Assembly: GCA_031281385.1 (NCBI GenBank)
Contig: JAITFL010000173.1
Span: 1 to 25,550 of the forward strand
Reading direction: 5' to 3'
Source: Holophagales bacterium
GTDB lineage: Bacteria > Acidobacteriota > Holophagae > Holophagales > Holophagaceae
Length of the DNA stretch: 25,550 nucleotides
In this document: piece by piece, positions 16,267-23,237 of the stretch
Layout of the letters: the number at the start of each line of letters is the position of its first letter
Position numbering within the stretch: the first letter of the stretch is position 1
Made by a program: the position numbers and the translations under genes
The notes under the pieces: generated by a model
What the model was told of the DNA's origin: nothing
Databases searched by the model: none
The model's input: the letters and a program-made list of their open reading frames with translations, nothing else

Positions 16267-16777
16267 TTCCCCCCTTACTGCTCCCCGCGTTGCTGCATTT
16301 TTGGCTTTTGGCCCGCATTTCACGCAGCCACGGGATTACTTCAGGACAGAACATCGAGCCGCCCTCGATGACGAACAAGCCCGCTATTTGGGGCCATAGC
16401 TGTTCAAACTCATCTAGGAGCGTGTAGGTCAGCTTGGCAGGTGTTTTTGTGTCTGACGTTATCAGCACGTTTTCTGCCGCCAAGTCACGCAGCGCAATGA
16501 ACAGACCATACTCGGCATTACTGAGCATGCAATGGGTTCGTCGGCTGTCCGGGGGCTGCTGTACAAAGTCCAGCTTCATCTTCTGGAGTGCCTTTGGGAA
16601 CGGAACATGCTCCGTTATCGTTTCCGTTGTTGTTCCGATTTTGACATTTTTGGTTACTGGAATCGGCTCGAACAAGTGAGCATATTCGTCTTGAACAGTG
16701 CTGCCCGCGCTTTGGGGCGTGTATGTCTGCGCCGTTGCATCGTGCAAATGATTTTCGTTGGGAGGTTGTTTTTTCAT
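16229..16777 (-). CDS. Hypothetical protein coupled to the primase
   Basis: A 182-residue protein that I do not recognise. The ATG at 16777 overlaps the primase stop as ATGA, so the start is well supported even though the frame is open further upstream. The N-terminus is polar and likely disordered (to about 45), the middle has the pattern MLSNAEYGLFIALRDLAAENVLITSD, and the C-terminus is Ser/Gly/Asn-rich and disordered (KSQKCSNAGSSKGGRGNANNEC). The middle part looks like a small folded domain. Translational coupling with a primase suggests a part in element replication. Confidence 0.65.
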   Translation of the reverse strand: MKKQPPNENHLHDATAQTYTPQSAGSTVQDEYAHLFEPIPVTKNVKIGTTTETITEHVPFPKALQKMKLDFVQQPPDSRRTHCMLSNAEYGLFIALRDLAAENVLITSDTKTPAKLTYTLLDEFEQLWPQIAGLFVIEGGSMFCPEVIPWLREMRAKSQKCSNAGSSKGGRGNANNECSTGD

Positions 16778-17748
16778 GGCAGCCGCCCAACAACTTTCGC
16801 CGCCGAATTGATAGCGCGTTTCAGTTCGCGGTCTGACCACGGCGGTTCGCAGCGCGGATTGAACGCGCTTTGAAGCACGTCATAGGTCTCCAGTTCTGTT
16901 AGCGCAAACCTGTCCAGCAGCTTCAATGCCGCAACGAACAAGGCACGGCTGCCGTTCTGCCCCATGATGCTTGGGGGTAGCTTGGCGGCATATCGGCATG
17001 CGCCTTCAATCATTTCATGGTCGCTTGGGTAGGCTGGGTGGGGCCTGGGCGGCTCAGGCTGCCGCTTGGGTTTCTCTGTGGCGTCTTCGATGTCGGGGAA
17101 GGCGGCTGCCATCGCCGCACTTGTGTACCGATAATTATTCAACTCCAAGAGCATAACCAGTGTTGGCTCCGCTTTGCAGTGATAGAAGCCAGGTAGCCTC
17201 AAAACTCTGTTTACAGTGCATACTGCTGGATCAGCGCCGAACCTAGCCAGCCTTGCCTGTATGCGCCTCAATAGCGCCTCGGCTTCATCGCGCTCGTGTT
17301 CATCGCCGCAGGGTAAGAACTTCACCAAGAGCCAATAAAGATGCCAGCCGCCGGGGGTCTCAATAATGACGCTTGGCGGACAGTCAGACAGCGCGGCCCT
17401 TACATCGCCAAGGGTGTATGGCTCTTTGGCTAACTTGTCGCGGTCAAGGTCTGTCCAGTACGCCCTTAAACTAGTGATATTCTCTTTCTTGGCTCCGCGC
17501 CCGTCCGTCTGGTTGATTACATCGAACACGCCCGCGCCATTGCAGTTGAGCCTTGACAGCCTAGCCATGTGGCTGCCCGTGCTGGTGCCGCTGAACTGTG
17601 AGACCAATTCGCGGCGCTGTTTTCCTTGGCACTTTCTTTCTTCATCGTCGTCAAAGGTCTGGAAACAGTGAAGCGCTCCCGTGCCGCTGCCCAGCGCGTC
17701 TAGGAATCGTTGTGCCTCTCTGAGGGCAATGTTTTTGCTGTCAGCCAT
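16774..17748 (-). CDS. RepB-like DNA primase of the element
   Basis: A 324-residue protein. The N-terminal two thirds has the features of the RepB/archaeo-eukaryotic-type primase of plasmids and phages: YWTDLDRDK (acidic metal-binding pair), then PPSVIIETPGGWHLYWLL with the conserved Ser...GGWHLYW strand, and DPAVCTVNRVLRLPGFYHCK. The C-terminal part (about 235-322), GACRYAAKLPPSIMGQNGSRALFVAALKLLDRF...WSDRELKRAINSA, resembles the helical PriCT domain that follows such primases. It would make primers for autonomous replication of the excised element. The start overlaps the preceding stop (TAATG) and the stop overlaps the next start (ATGA). No helicase gene follows, so the host helicase would be needed. 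Confidence 0.82.
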   Translation of the reverse strand: MADSKNIALREAQRFLDALGSGTGALHCFQTFDDDEERKCQGKQRRELVSQFSGTSTGSHMARLSRLNCNGAGVFDVINQTDGRGAKKENITSLRAYWTDLDRDKLAKEPYTLGDVRAALSDCPPSVIIETPGGWHLYWLLVKFLPCGDEHERDEAEALLRRIQARLARFGADPAVCTVNRVLRLPGFYHCKAEPTLVMLLELNNYRYTSAAMAAAFPDIEDATEKPKRQPEPPRPHPAYPSDHEMIEGACRYAAKLPPSIMGQNGSRALFVAALKLLDRFALTELETYDVLQSAFNPRCEPPWSDRELKRAINSAAKVVGRLP

Positions 17749-17966
17749 TAGCGCCGCCTCCCCGCTGGTGCCTTGCGCCCATACACGGCATCTAAGGTTT
17801 TCAGGACAAGCGCAGCTTTGCCTTGATGTGTGCCTTGCCGCCCCCTTGGGGTTGCGCTCGCGTCTGGCACTGCGCTATGATGGCTATGCGTCTTTGACTC
17901 CCTCAATGGCAGGTTGGATGGATTGGCCCCGGCAGTCCACGCTGGGGTCTTTTTATGCTGTTTCAT
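17748..17966 (-). CDS. Small basic protein coupled to AlpA-like gene and primase
   Basis: A 72-residue, Lys/Arg/His/Pro-rich protein, MKQHKKTPAWTAG... to ...YGRKAPAGRRR, with no recognised family. It is accepted as a gene because its start lies 14 bases inside the preceding gene and its TAA overlaps the primase ATG by one base, an arrangement that fits coupled translation through three genes. Confidence 0.55.
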   Translation of the reverse strand: MKQHKKTPAWTAGANPSNLPLRESKTHSHHSAVPDASATPRGRQGTHQGKAALVLKTLDAVYGRKAPAGRRR

Positions 17967-18183
17967 AGCGCGGCCTCCGCTGCTGCCGGGTGACTATGAT
18001 TTTCTTGGGGCCCAGCTTTAGGAATCGCAGCCGCTTTGCCTTGCGCTCGGTTAGGAGAAAATTCCGGGTGCAGTGCAATTCGGCGCAGACCTCTCTGAGC
18101 GTCAACGGCGTTTGGTCGCCCGTTGGCAGTGCAGCGGGCTGCTGCTGTGTTGCTTCTGGTTGTTGTTTGGCTACGATTGCCAT
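17953..18183 (-). CDS. AlpA/excisionase-like helix-turn-helix protein
   Basis: A 76-residue protein with a MerR-like winged HTH of the AlpA/'HTH_17' kind: LTLREVCAELHCTRNFLLTERKAKRLRFLKLGPKKIIVTRQ (about 27-67). These small proteins act as excisionases that bend DNA at att sites or as activators of the integrase and replication genes of prophages and satellites. It heads the primase operon. The ATG follows AGGAG, and a hairpin (18201-18216) lies just before that ribosome-binding site. Confidence 0.82.
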   Translation of the reverse strand: MAIVAKQQPEATQQQPAALPTGDQTPLTLREVCAELHCTRNFLLTERKAKRLRFLKLGPKKIIVTRQQRRPRYETA

Positions 18184-18330
18184 TTGATACTCCTAGAAAG
18201 GCGTGGAAGCCCACGCGGGTTTCTCTGAGTATCTGGTGGCCCCTAGATGTTTTTCACCCAAACGAACTAGAAAAAATTGGGGGGCTTGGTTTGGGAAAAA
18301 CGTGCAGCAATTCGCAACAATTCGCTGTAA
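18184..18330 (-). promoter_or_regulatory. Leader of the excisionase-primase operon
   Basis: On the minus strand the leader contains GCGTGG-gctt-CCACGC (18201-18216), a 6-bp stem with a tetraloop a few bases before the AGGAG of the AlpA-like gene. Further upstream CAATTCGC is repeated at 18308-18315 and 18318-18325, one helical turn apart, and CTAG occurs four times. Operator function is inference. Confidence 0.4.
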
Positions 18331-19104
18331 CTAGCGGCCCCGCCCCAGTTTTATGTCCTTGTTGACTGTTACCGCATAATCCATCTCTGGGTCTGCCCAC
18401 TTGCGAGGCATGGCCCCCATCCCACCTCCAGCGGCTTCATAGATGGCCCAAGCAATCCTCCGCGTCCAGCCCTTTGCGTCTGTCATTTTGGTTGCAAGCG
18501 GCTTCACTATGGACAGCAAATCGGCCATGAGCCACCTGAGTTGAAATGGTGCCCTCACCCGCCCTGGCACGTGCTTCTTTTTTTTGAGTGCCTCGGCCTC
18601 CCGCTCATAGCTGGCAATAAGCTCCTGAATCGCATTCAATGCTGGCAATACGGGCCCTCCGCACAAATCAACCCCGTCAAGGTCTGGGGTATGTAAGCAA
18701 CACCCATACTTCTCGGCGGCTGTTTTTTGGATATTGAATGCCGTACGGAGCGCACCCAAAATTGGCTTAGTATATGTTTTCAGATATTCGTTTGGGGTGA
18801 TCCCGCTGTGCCACGGCCTAGGGAACGCTCCCGCCAATAGGCTCAGTTTGATGAGCGCATCCTCGGTGTCGGCCCCAATCGCGTCCAGCAGCGCCATGAA
18901 GCCTTTGTGGTCTGCATGGCTGGGTGAGCCAATGCGTTCTTCTTTCAGTGATTCAATGGCTTTCTTTCTCAGTGATTCAATGATGGGCTTGGCGTATGTG
19001 AATAACACGTAGTCCCTTACATCTTCGGGATGGCATCGCCAATGTTGGAGTTCGCGTGTGTCTCTCCAAGGTTGGTACTCGGGATCCCATTGCGCCTTGG
19101 CCAT
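18331..19104 (-). CDS. Hypothetical protein downstream of the integrase
   Basis: A 257-residue protein that I do not recognise. It is mostly helical, with several Trp/Tyr-containing motifs near the N-terminus (WDPEYQPWRDTRELQHWRCHPEDVRDYVLF), a Lys-rich stretch in the middle (AEALKKKKHVPGRVRAPFQLRWLMADLL) and a GGGMGAMPRKW loop near the end. No signal or membrane segment is seen. It starts two bases after the integrase stop, so it is probably translated from the integrase transcript and may assist recombination or maintenance. Confidence 0.65.
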   Translation of the reverse strand: MAKAQWDPEYQPWRDTRELQHWRCHPEDVRDYVLFTYAKPIIESLRKKAIESLKEERIGSPSHADHKGFMALLDAIGADTEDALIKLSLLAGAFPRPWHSGITPNEYLKTYTKPILGALRTAFNIQKTAAEKYGCCLHTPDLDGVDLCGGPVLPALNAIQELIASYEREAEALKKKKHVPGRVRAPFQLRWLMADLLSIVKPLATKMTDAKGWTRRIAWAIYEAAGGGMGAMPRKWADPEMDYAVTVNKDIKLGRGR

Positions 19105-19106
19105 CG

Positions 19107-20465
19107 TTACCCCCTTCTGCGCCTGAGCGGGGCGACAGCGGCTTGCTGCAGTTCCGCGAGCTTCGCGTCCAGTTCGCCGACTCCCGTTTCTATTCGGGCA
19201 ATGAGTCCATCAATGTCGGCGTGGACGTACCCCGCTGTAATCGCGTGGCCTTGGCTGTGACCAAGGGCCAGCGATACGTCGTCCATAGCCAGCCCTGCGT
19301 CCGCCAGCCATGAGGCACGGCAGTGACGCAGCCCGTGGAAGCTGATGTCGGTGCCAGCATCGTTTGCGGCTTTCTTAAACTGCTTCATGGCCCATTCTTT
19401 TGTCGGCGCATGTTTACCGTTGCCCAAGCCAAACAGATAATCGCCAGCGTCGCGCCCAGCCGCCAGCCCATCAAAGAACAGGCCAGCGGCACGGGTCAAG
19501 GGTACTCTGCGCTCTTTGTTGGCTTTTGTGTTCGCCGCTGGCAGGTGAAGATATGCGCCCCCGGCGGGAGTGCGCCGCAGGTGGCCGACTTGCATCAATC
19601 GCAGTTCCCCTTGGCGGCACCCCGTCATCATCGCGGCTTGGGTAATCGCCTTGGCCGTGCCGTCCATCGCGGCTATCAGCTTCAGTGCCTCGGCGTGGGT
19701 CAGCTTTGCCTCGCGGTTGATTTTTACCCCGTCGAATTTTTCGGTGAGCATCCAAGGGCGAAGCGGCGTCGCAATGGCTAGGGCGGCATCGCGCTTTATG
19801 GCATGGTTCAGCGCGGCCTGAACCACGGCCAGCACCCTGTTTGCGCTTCCCCTTCTGGCCCTGAGTTCGTCCGCAGTCTGCGCCGTTGCGCCGTCGCGCC
19901 CGAACTGCCGCCGGGGGAGTTTGGTGTATTCGTTCATCGCAGCTTCCAGCACGTCCGCCGTCAGGTCGACGACTTTCACGGTGCCTAGTGTTTCCAGCAC
20001 CCACTTGACGCGGGATTTATCCTCGGCCAGCCCCTTCGCCCTCTTTCCCGTGCGCTCCTTCGATTCAAAAAAAGCTGCCATAGCATCAGCCAGCGTGGTG
20101 GTCTCTGGGCGCTTGGGCGCGGCAGTGTCGGGGACGGCGCGGCACTCTTTGTAGAACTGATGCGCTTTTTCTATAGCGTCGGAGTATGACAGAACGCGTC
20201 GCCCGTCTGCTGGCCATGTGTCATCAGCGCGGCCCAAGGCCCGCTTAAATCGCCGCGTCCGCCCGTCAAACTTGGCTTTCAGGTCAACGAACAGGCAATG
20301 CCAGTCGCCCCCGTCGCCGTCAATCCTGCGCCGATATTGCAAGTAGCACCCATCTACGCCCGGCAGCGTCAATGGCTCTTGCCGCTTTTCCCCAGCGGGG
20401 ACGGCCCTTCTCGCGGTTTTGCTGTTGAGTTTGATTCGCGGTTTGTTTTTTCCTCTGGTTTGCAT
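19107..20465 (-). CDS. Tyrosine recombinase/integrase of the element
   Basis: A 452-residue phage-type integrase that would catalyse integration at, and excision from, tRNA-Ala. The catalytic residues are visible: Arg in MMTGCRQGELRL, a Lys in the beta hairpin NTKANKERRVPLT, HGLRHCRASWLADAG (H-x-x-R), LALGHSQG (His) and Tyr in TAGYVHAD. The N-terminal part has an arm-binding-like basic region (MQTRGKNKPRIKLNSKTARR) and a SAM-like core-binding domain (TTLADAMAAFFESK...). The ATG at 20465 follows GAGGG; a longer frame to 20555 has no ribosome-binding site and overlaps the arm sites. The gene reads away from attR, with candidate arm sites between its promoter region and start, which would allow autoregulation. 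Confidence 0.93.
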   Translation of the reverse strand: MQTRGKNKPRIKLNSKTARRAVPAGEKRQEPLTLPGVDGCYLQYRRRIDGDGGDWHCLFVDLKAKFDGRTRRFKRALGRADDTWPADGRRVLSYSDAIEKAHQFYKECRAVPDTAAPKRPETTTLADAMAAFFESKERTGKRAKGLAEDKSRVKWVLETLGTVKVVDLTADVLEAAMNEYTKLPRRQFGRDGATAQTADELRARRGSANRVLAVVQAALNHAIKRDAALAIATPLRPWMLTEKFDGVKINREAKLTHAEALKLIAAMDGTAKAITQAAMMTGCRQGELRLMQVGHLRRTPAGGAYLHLPAANTKANKERRVPLTRAAGLFFDGLAAGRDAGDYLFGLGNGKHAPTKEWAMKQFKKAANDAGTDISFHGLRHCRASWLADAGLAMDDVSLALGHSQGHAITAGYVHADIDGLIARIETGVGELDAKLAELQQAAVAPLRRRRG

Positions 20466-20488
20466 GGCGCCCTCAGATGACCGACCTT

Positions 20489-20520
20489 TTACCCACAGTG
20501 GTGGGTAATTCGTGGGTAAT
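20489..20520. promoter_or_regulatory. Candidate integrase arm-type sites, right end
   Basis: GTGGGTAAT occurs at 20501-20509 and 20512-20520 in direct orientation, and TTACCCAC (20489-20496) is the same core inverted. They match TGGGTAAC near the left end. They lie 24 to 55 bases before the integrase ATG. Confidence 0.55.
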
Positions 20521-20526
20521 TTCAGT

Positions 20527-20555
20527 AGTGTTCCATAAGGGGCAATAGATGTCAA
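20527..20555 (-). promoter_or_regulatory. Weak promoter candidate for the integrase gene
   Basis: On the minus strand TTGACA (20550-20555) is followed after 17 bases by AACACT (20527-20532). The -35 is perfect, the -10 poor. Its position upstream of the arm sites is suitable for the integrase gene. Confidence 0.3.
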
Positions 20556-20634
20556 ATTGGGTCAAAAGTCCTTATTTATCAACAAACAATCATGGGCAAC
20601 CAAATTCACAAAAAAGCCTTGAAATCATTATATA

Positions 20635-20679
20635 CGCTGCAATCGCACTGCAGAGGTCGACGGTTCGATCCCGTTCAGC
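20635..20679 (+). repeat. attR: displaced tRNA-Ala 3' half
   Basis: Identical over 45 bases to 10963-11007. It continues as CCACCA, so the stretch from the T-arm reads as a tRNA 3' end with encoded CCA, lacking only the T corresponding to base 70. The 5' half of the gene is absent here. Confidence 0.92.
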
Positions 20680-20934
20680 CCACCAAAGTCGCAAAGCGGC
20701 TACGTTGCCCTTTTTGGCATAGGCCCCCACAGCAAGAAATTGACAATGGACAATGGACAATTGACAATGGTGGATGCGGCCTTTGGCCGTGCCATTCGTT
20801 TATCGTTTTCAATTGCTGTTGCAATTAATGCCATGCACAAACCAATACGGCACAACGATCTCTTTCAACTGATACTATTTGGCAGCCATTGCCGGCACAA
20901 CCCTTGTTCAGAAATCAGCCTTTAGCCATTCCAG
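20680..20934. other. Gap between attR and the ABC-F gene
   Basis: No gene is supported. It holds the displaced tRNA end, four 7-bp tandem units (20740-20767) and a perfect AATTGC-tgtt-GCAATT hairpin (20811-20826). No convincing promoter or terminator was found. Confidence 0.5.
20740..20767. repeat. Heptamer tandem repeat T(T/G)GACAA x4
   Basis: TTGACAA, TGGACAA, TGGACAA and TTGACAA follow each other without spacer, and TGG follows. It lies between attR and the ABC-F gene. Similar short GACAAT-type tandem repeats are scattered in intergenic regions of various bacteria. Confidence 0.85.
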
Positions 20935-22944
20935 ATGCTCGCAAGCCTAAACCACGCCCATTTGTCCTTTGGTCCATTGGAAGTCCTCAAAGACATCACT
21001 TGGGTCTTGGAGGAGGGTGAGGCTTGGGGGGTCATAGGGCGCAACGGAGCCGGTAAGAGTACCCTCTTCAAGCTGCTCCTGGGCCAGCTTGAGCCGGACA
21101 AGGGTACGGTAGTCAGGCCCACTAAAGAGCGCAGCGTCAGGCTGGGCTATTATTCTCAGGATTTGGAGCCTGCCACCAACGGCGACATGCTGGAAGAGAC
21201 GTTGAGTGCCTTTGGAAACGTGGAGCAGTTGGCGCACGAGATGCGGCAGCTCGAACACGCCATGGCCGAACCTGGCGGTGACTTGGATTCCATCATGGCC
21301 CGCTACCAGGCGGCCCAAGAGGCATTCGAGAGGCTGGATGGTTTTTCCATTCGCGCCCGTGCAGAATCCATCCTTTTCAACTTGGGCTTTTCAAAAGAGA
21401 TGCTAGAAAAAAATGTGCGGGAACTCTCGGGCGGGCAGAAGTGCAGGGTGATGCTGGCCAAGGCGATACTTCAGGGCCAGGATTTGTTGCTGCTGGACGA
21501 GCCGACCAACCACTTGGATTTGCCCTCGCTGCGCTGGCTGGAGGATTTTGTCCAGAATTCATCTGCCACAGTCGCGGTGATAAGCCACGACAGGTATTTT
21601 TTAGATAGCGTGGCGACGTCCATACTGGAAATCGAAAACGGGGGCAGCCGCGCCTACAGCGGCAACTACACAGAGTTCATGGAAAAAAAGGAAGCCGAAA
21701 TAGAAGCGGCGGAAAAGGCGTTTGAACTGCAACAGTCCTACATAAAAAAGCAGGAAGAATACATCAGGCGCAACATAGCTGGGCAAAACACAAAGCAGGC
21801 TAGGGGTAGGCGCACACACTTGGCGAAGCTGGACAGGCTGGAGCGGCCACTGAAAGAGCGCAGGAGAGTGAAGTTCAATTTTCCCGAAACGCTTAGGAGC
21901 GGCGACGCGGCTCTGCTGTTTGAAAACACCAGCGCGGGATGGGGCGGCAAGGCCCTATTTGCGCCAATCGAGCGATACCAGTTGAGGCGGGGGCAAAAAT
22001 TAGGCATAGTCGGCCTCAATGGCACTGGCAAGTCAACATTGCTGAAGGCCATAGCTGGGCAGATACCCTTTGTGGAAGGCCACTGCCGCCTTGGCAGCCA
22101 AGTGAAGCTGGGCTACTTTGATCAGCACCACGGAAACTTGGACATGCGAAACAACGTCTTTCAGCAGATTCAGGCGGTTTCCAGCCCGCTGGCCACAAAG
22201 CAGGACATTTTGGGCTTTCTCGCCAAGTTCCAGTTTCGGGGCGAGGACGTTGAAAAACCGCTGTCGGTGCTATCTGGCGGCGAGAGGGCGCGGCTGTCAG
22301 TTGCTACACTGATCCGCCAGGGCTGCAACCTGCTACTCATGGACGAGCCCACAAACCACATGGACATTCAGAGCATGGAGGCCATGGAAGACACGCTCAT
22401 AGCTTTCGAGGGTGCCGTGGCGCTTGTCACCCACGACCGCTACTTATTGGGCCGCGTTGCAGACTGCCTTTTGCGGATACACGACAATAAGGCCGAGTTT
22501 AGGGATGGCGGCTACGAGGACAACCAAGCCTGGGTTGACTTGGATATTGGCGGCACAGAGTTGGCCCAAGACAGTGCCGCAGTCGCGCCGACTAAAAAAC
22601 CGAATAAGCCCCAAGCGAGCGATGCGGCGGGCAAACAGCCAACGGCACCTCAACCCGCACCAACTGAAAAGCGCACAGACAAGCGGCCAGCCATAGACAA
22701 AGAAAAGCAGAGGCTAGTCAAAAAACTTGAAAAAAAACTTGCGGAGTTGGAAACAAAAATAAATGGCCTAGAGGCCCAAATCGCCCAGCTAAACGAATCC
22801 TTGGCCCACATGGATCCTGGCGACTGGAAGGGCTTTACAGAAAAGACCCAGGCTCTAAAACGGGCAGAAGAAGAACTGATGTACGCCATGCTGGATTGGG
22901 AGCAACTGCATGGAGAGTTGGAAGAGGGGCAGGATAGGGTTTAG
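20935..22944 (+). CDS. ABC-F family ATPase (Uup/EttA/YheS-like)
   Basis: A 669-residue protein with two ABC domains and no membrane segment. The first has Walker A GRNGAGKS (about 35-42), signature LSGGQ (about 164) and LLDEPTNHLD; the second has GLNGTGKS (about 360), LSGGERAR (about 446) and LMDEPTNHMD. Between them is the charged linker EEYIRRNIAGQNTKQARGRRTHLAKLDRLERP, which in ABC-F proteins reaches the ribosomal P site. The C-terminus has a Pro/Ala/Lys linker and a coiled coil (about 590-665), as in Uup and YheS. ABC-F proteins act on stalled ribosomes or in drug protection; the precise subgroup cannot be set by eye. It starts at ATG 20935 with no good Shine-Dalgarno. Confidence 0.93.
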   Translation: MLASLNHAHLSFGPLEVLKDITWVLEEGEAWGVIGRNGAGKSTLFKLLLGQLEPDKGTVVRPTKERSVRLGYYSQDLEPATNGDMLEETLSAFGNVEQLAHEMRQLEHAMAEPGGDLDSIMARYQAAQEAFERLDGFSIRARAESILFNLGFSKEMLEKNVRELSGGQKCRVMLAKAILQGQDLLLLDEPTNHLDLPSLRWLEDFVQNSSATVAVISHDRYFLDSVATSILEIENGGSRAYSGNYTEFMEKKEAEIEAAEKAFELQQSYIKKQEEYIRRNIAGQNTKQARGRRTHLAKLDRLERPLKERRRVKFNFPETLRSGDAALLFENTSAGWGGKALFAPIERYQLRRGQKLGIVGLNGTGKSTLLKAIAGQIPFVEGHCRLGSQVKLGYFDQHHGNLDMRNNVFQQIQAVSSPLATKQDILGFLAKFQFRGEDVEKPLSVLSGGERARLSVATLIRQGCNLLLMDEPTNHMDIQSMEAMEDTLIAFEGAVALVTHDRYLLGRVADCLLRIHDNKAEFRDGGYEDNQAWVDLDIGGTELAQDSAAVAPTKKPNKPQASDAAGKQPTAPQPAPTEKRTDKRPAIDKEKQRLVKKLEKKLAELETKINGLEAQIAQLNESLAHMDPGDWKGFTEKTQALKRAEEELMYAMLDWEQLHGELEEGQDRV

Positions 22945-22951
22945 GGGGCTG

Positions 22952-23234
22952 GGGATCAGAGGCCGCACTTTGCGCGGCAAAAAGGTGCTGGCCTATGGCC
23001 AACTTCAATTTTTACTATAGCCCTTCCCGTAGGGAATGGCACGAAGTGCATAGGCTGCGCCGAGAGTGAAGCGAGCCGCCTGGTAGGATGCTGATGCTGC
23101 CGTTGAAGCGCAAACCCGCTCGCCGCGATGGGTTAACCGCACCTCCATAAGGCGGGGAGCGGAACGGAAAGCGCAGCCGTAATCTATGAGAGTCGGTGCA
23201 GATCAATAGAGGAAACGCTATAGCCTCTGATCCC
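22952..23234. ncRNA. Structured intergenic element with nested long-range helices
   Basis: GGGATCAGAGGC (22952-22963) and GCCTCTGATCCC (23223-23234) are perfect inverted repeats. Nested inside are CTATAGC/GCTATAG (23015-23021 with 23217-23223) and CATAG-GCTGCGC (23049-23060) with GCGCAGC...CTATG (23171-23188). The core holds CCGTT/AACGG and CCGCTC-G-CCGC paired with GCGG-G-GAGCGG, and side hairpins TGGCC-TAT-GGCCA, TTCCC-GTA-GGGAA and GCAC-GAA-GTGC. It fills the gap between two convergent genes. No protein frame fits. Possible identities are a structured RNA on either strand, a dispersed palindromic element or a bidirectional terminator; I do not recognise a known RNA class. Confidence 0.5.
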
Positions 23235-23237
23235 TGA

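Larger units (their letters stand above)
10963..20679. mobile_element. Integrative element in tRNA-Ala, about 9.7 kb
   Basis: It is bounded by a 45-bp perfect repeat of the tRNA 3' half, with a tyrosine recombinase next to the right end. Contents from right to left on the minus strand are integrase, a hypothetical gene, AlpA-like protein, small coupled gene, RepB-like primase, three small genes around an iteron-like array, then cargo: XRE regulator (plus strand), methyltransferase-endonuclease fusion, exported PLD nuclease and a toxin-antitoxin pair. No phage structural genes, no recognisable relaxase and no conjugation genes are present, so transfer would need a helper. The layout resembles phage satellites and small integrative plasmids. 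Confidence 0.93.

Noticed and set aside
10963..20679. A complete prophage
   Set aside because: There is no capsid, portal, tail, lysis or large terminase gene; integrase, AlpA-like protein and primase alone fit a satellite or integrative plasmid better.
20635..20679. A second functional tRNA gene
   Set aside because: Only the 3' half is present; upstream sequence cannot form the acceptor 5' strand or D-arm.
22952..23234. RNase P RNA, tmRNA, SRP RNA or retron msr-msd as identity of the structured element
   Set aside because: I could not find the conserved RNase P core words, a tRNA-like TTCGA arm, the SRP S-domain motif or a reverse transcriptase gene nearby. Terminal inverted repeats alone do not make it a retron.
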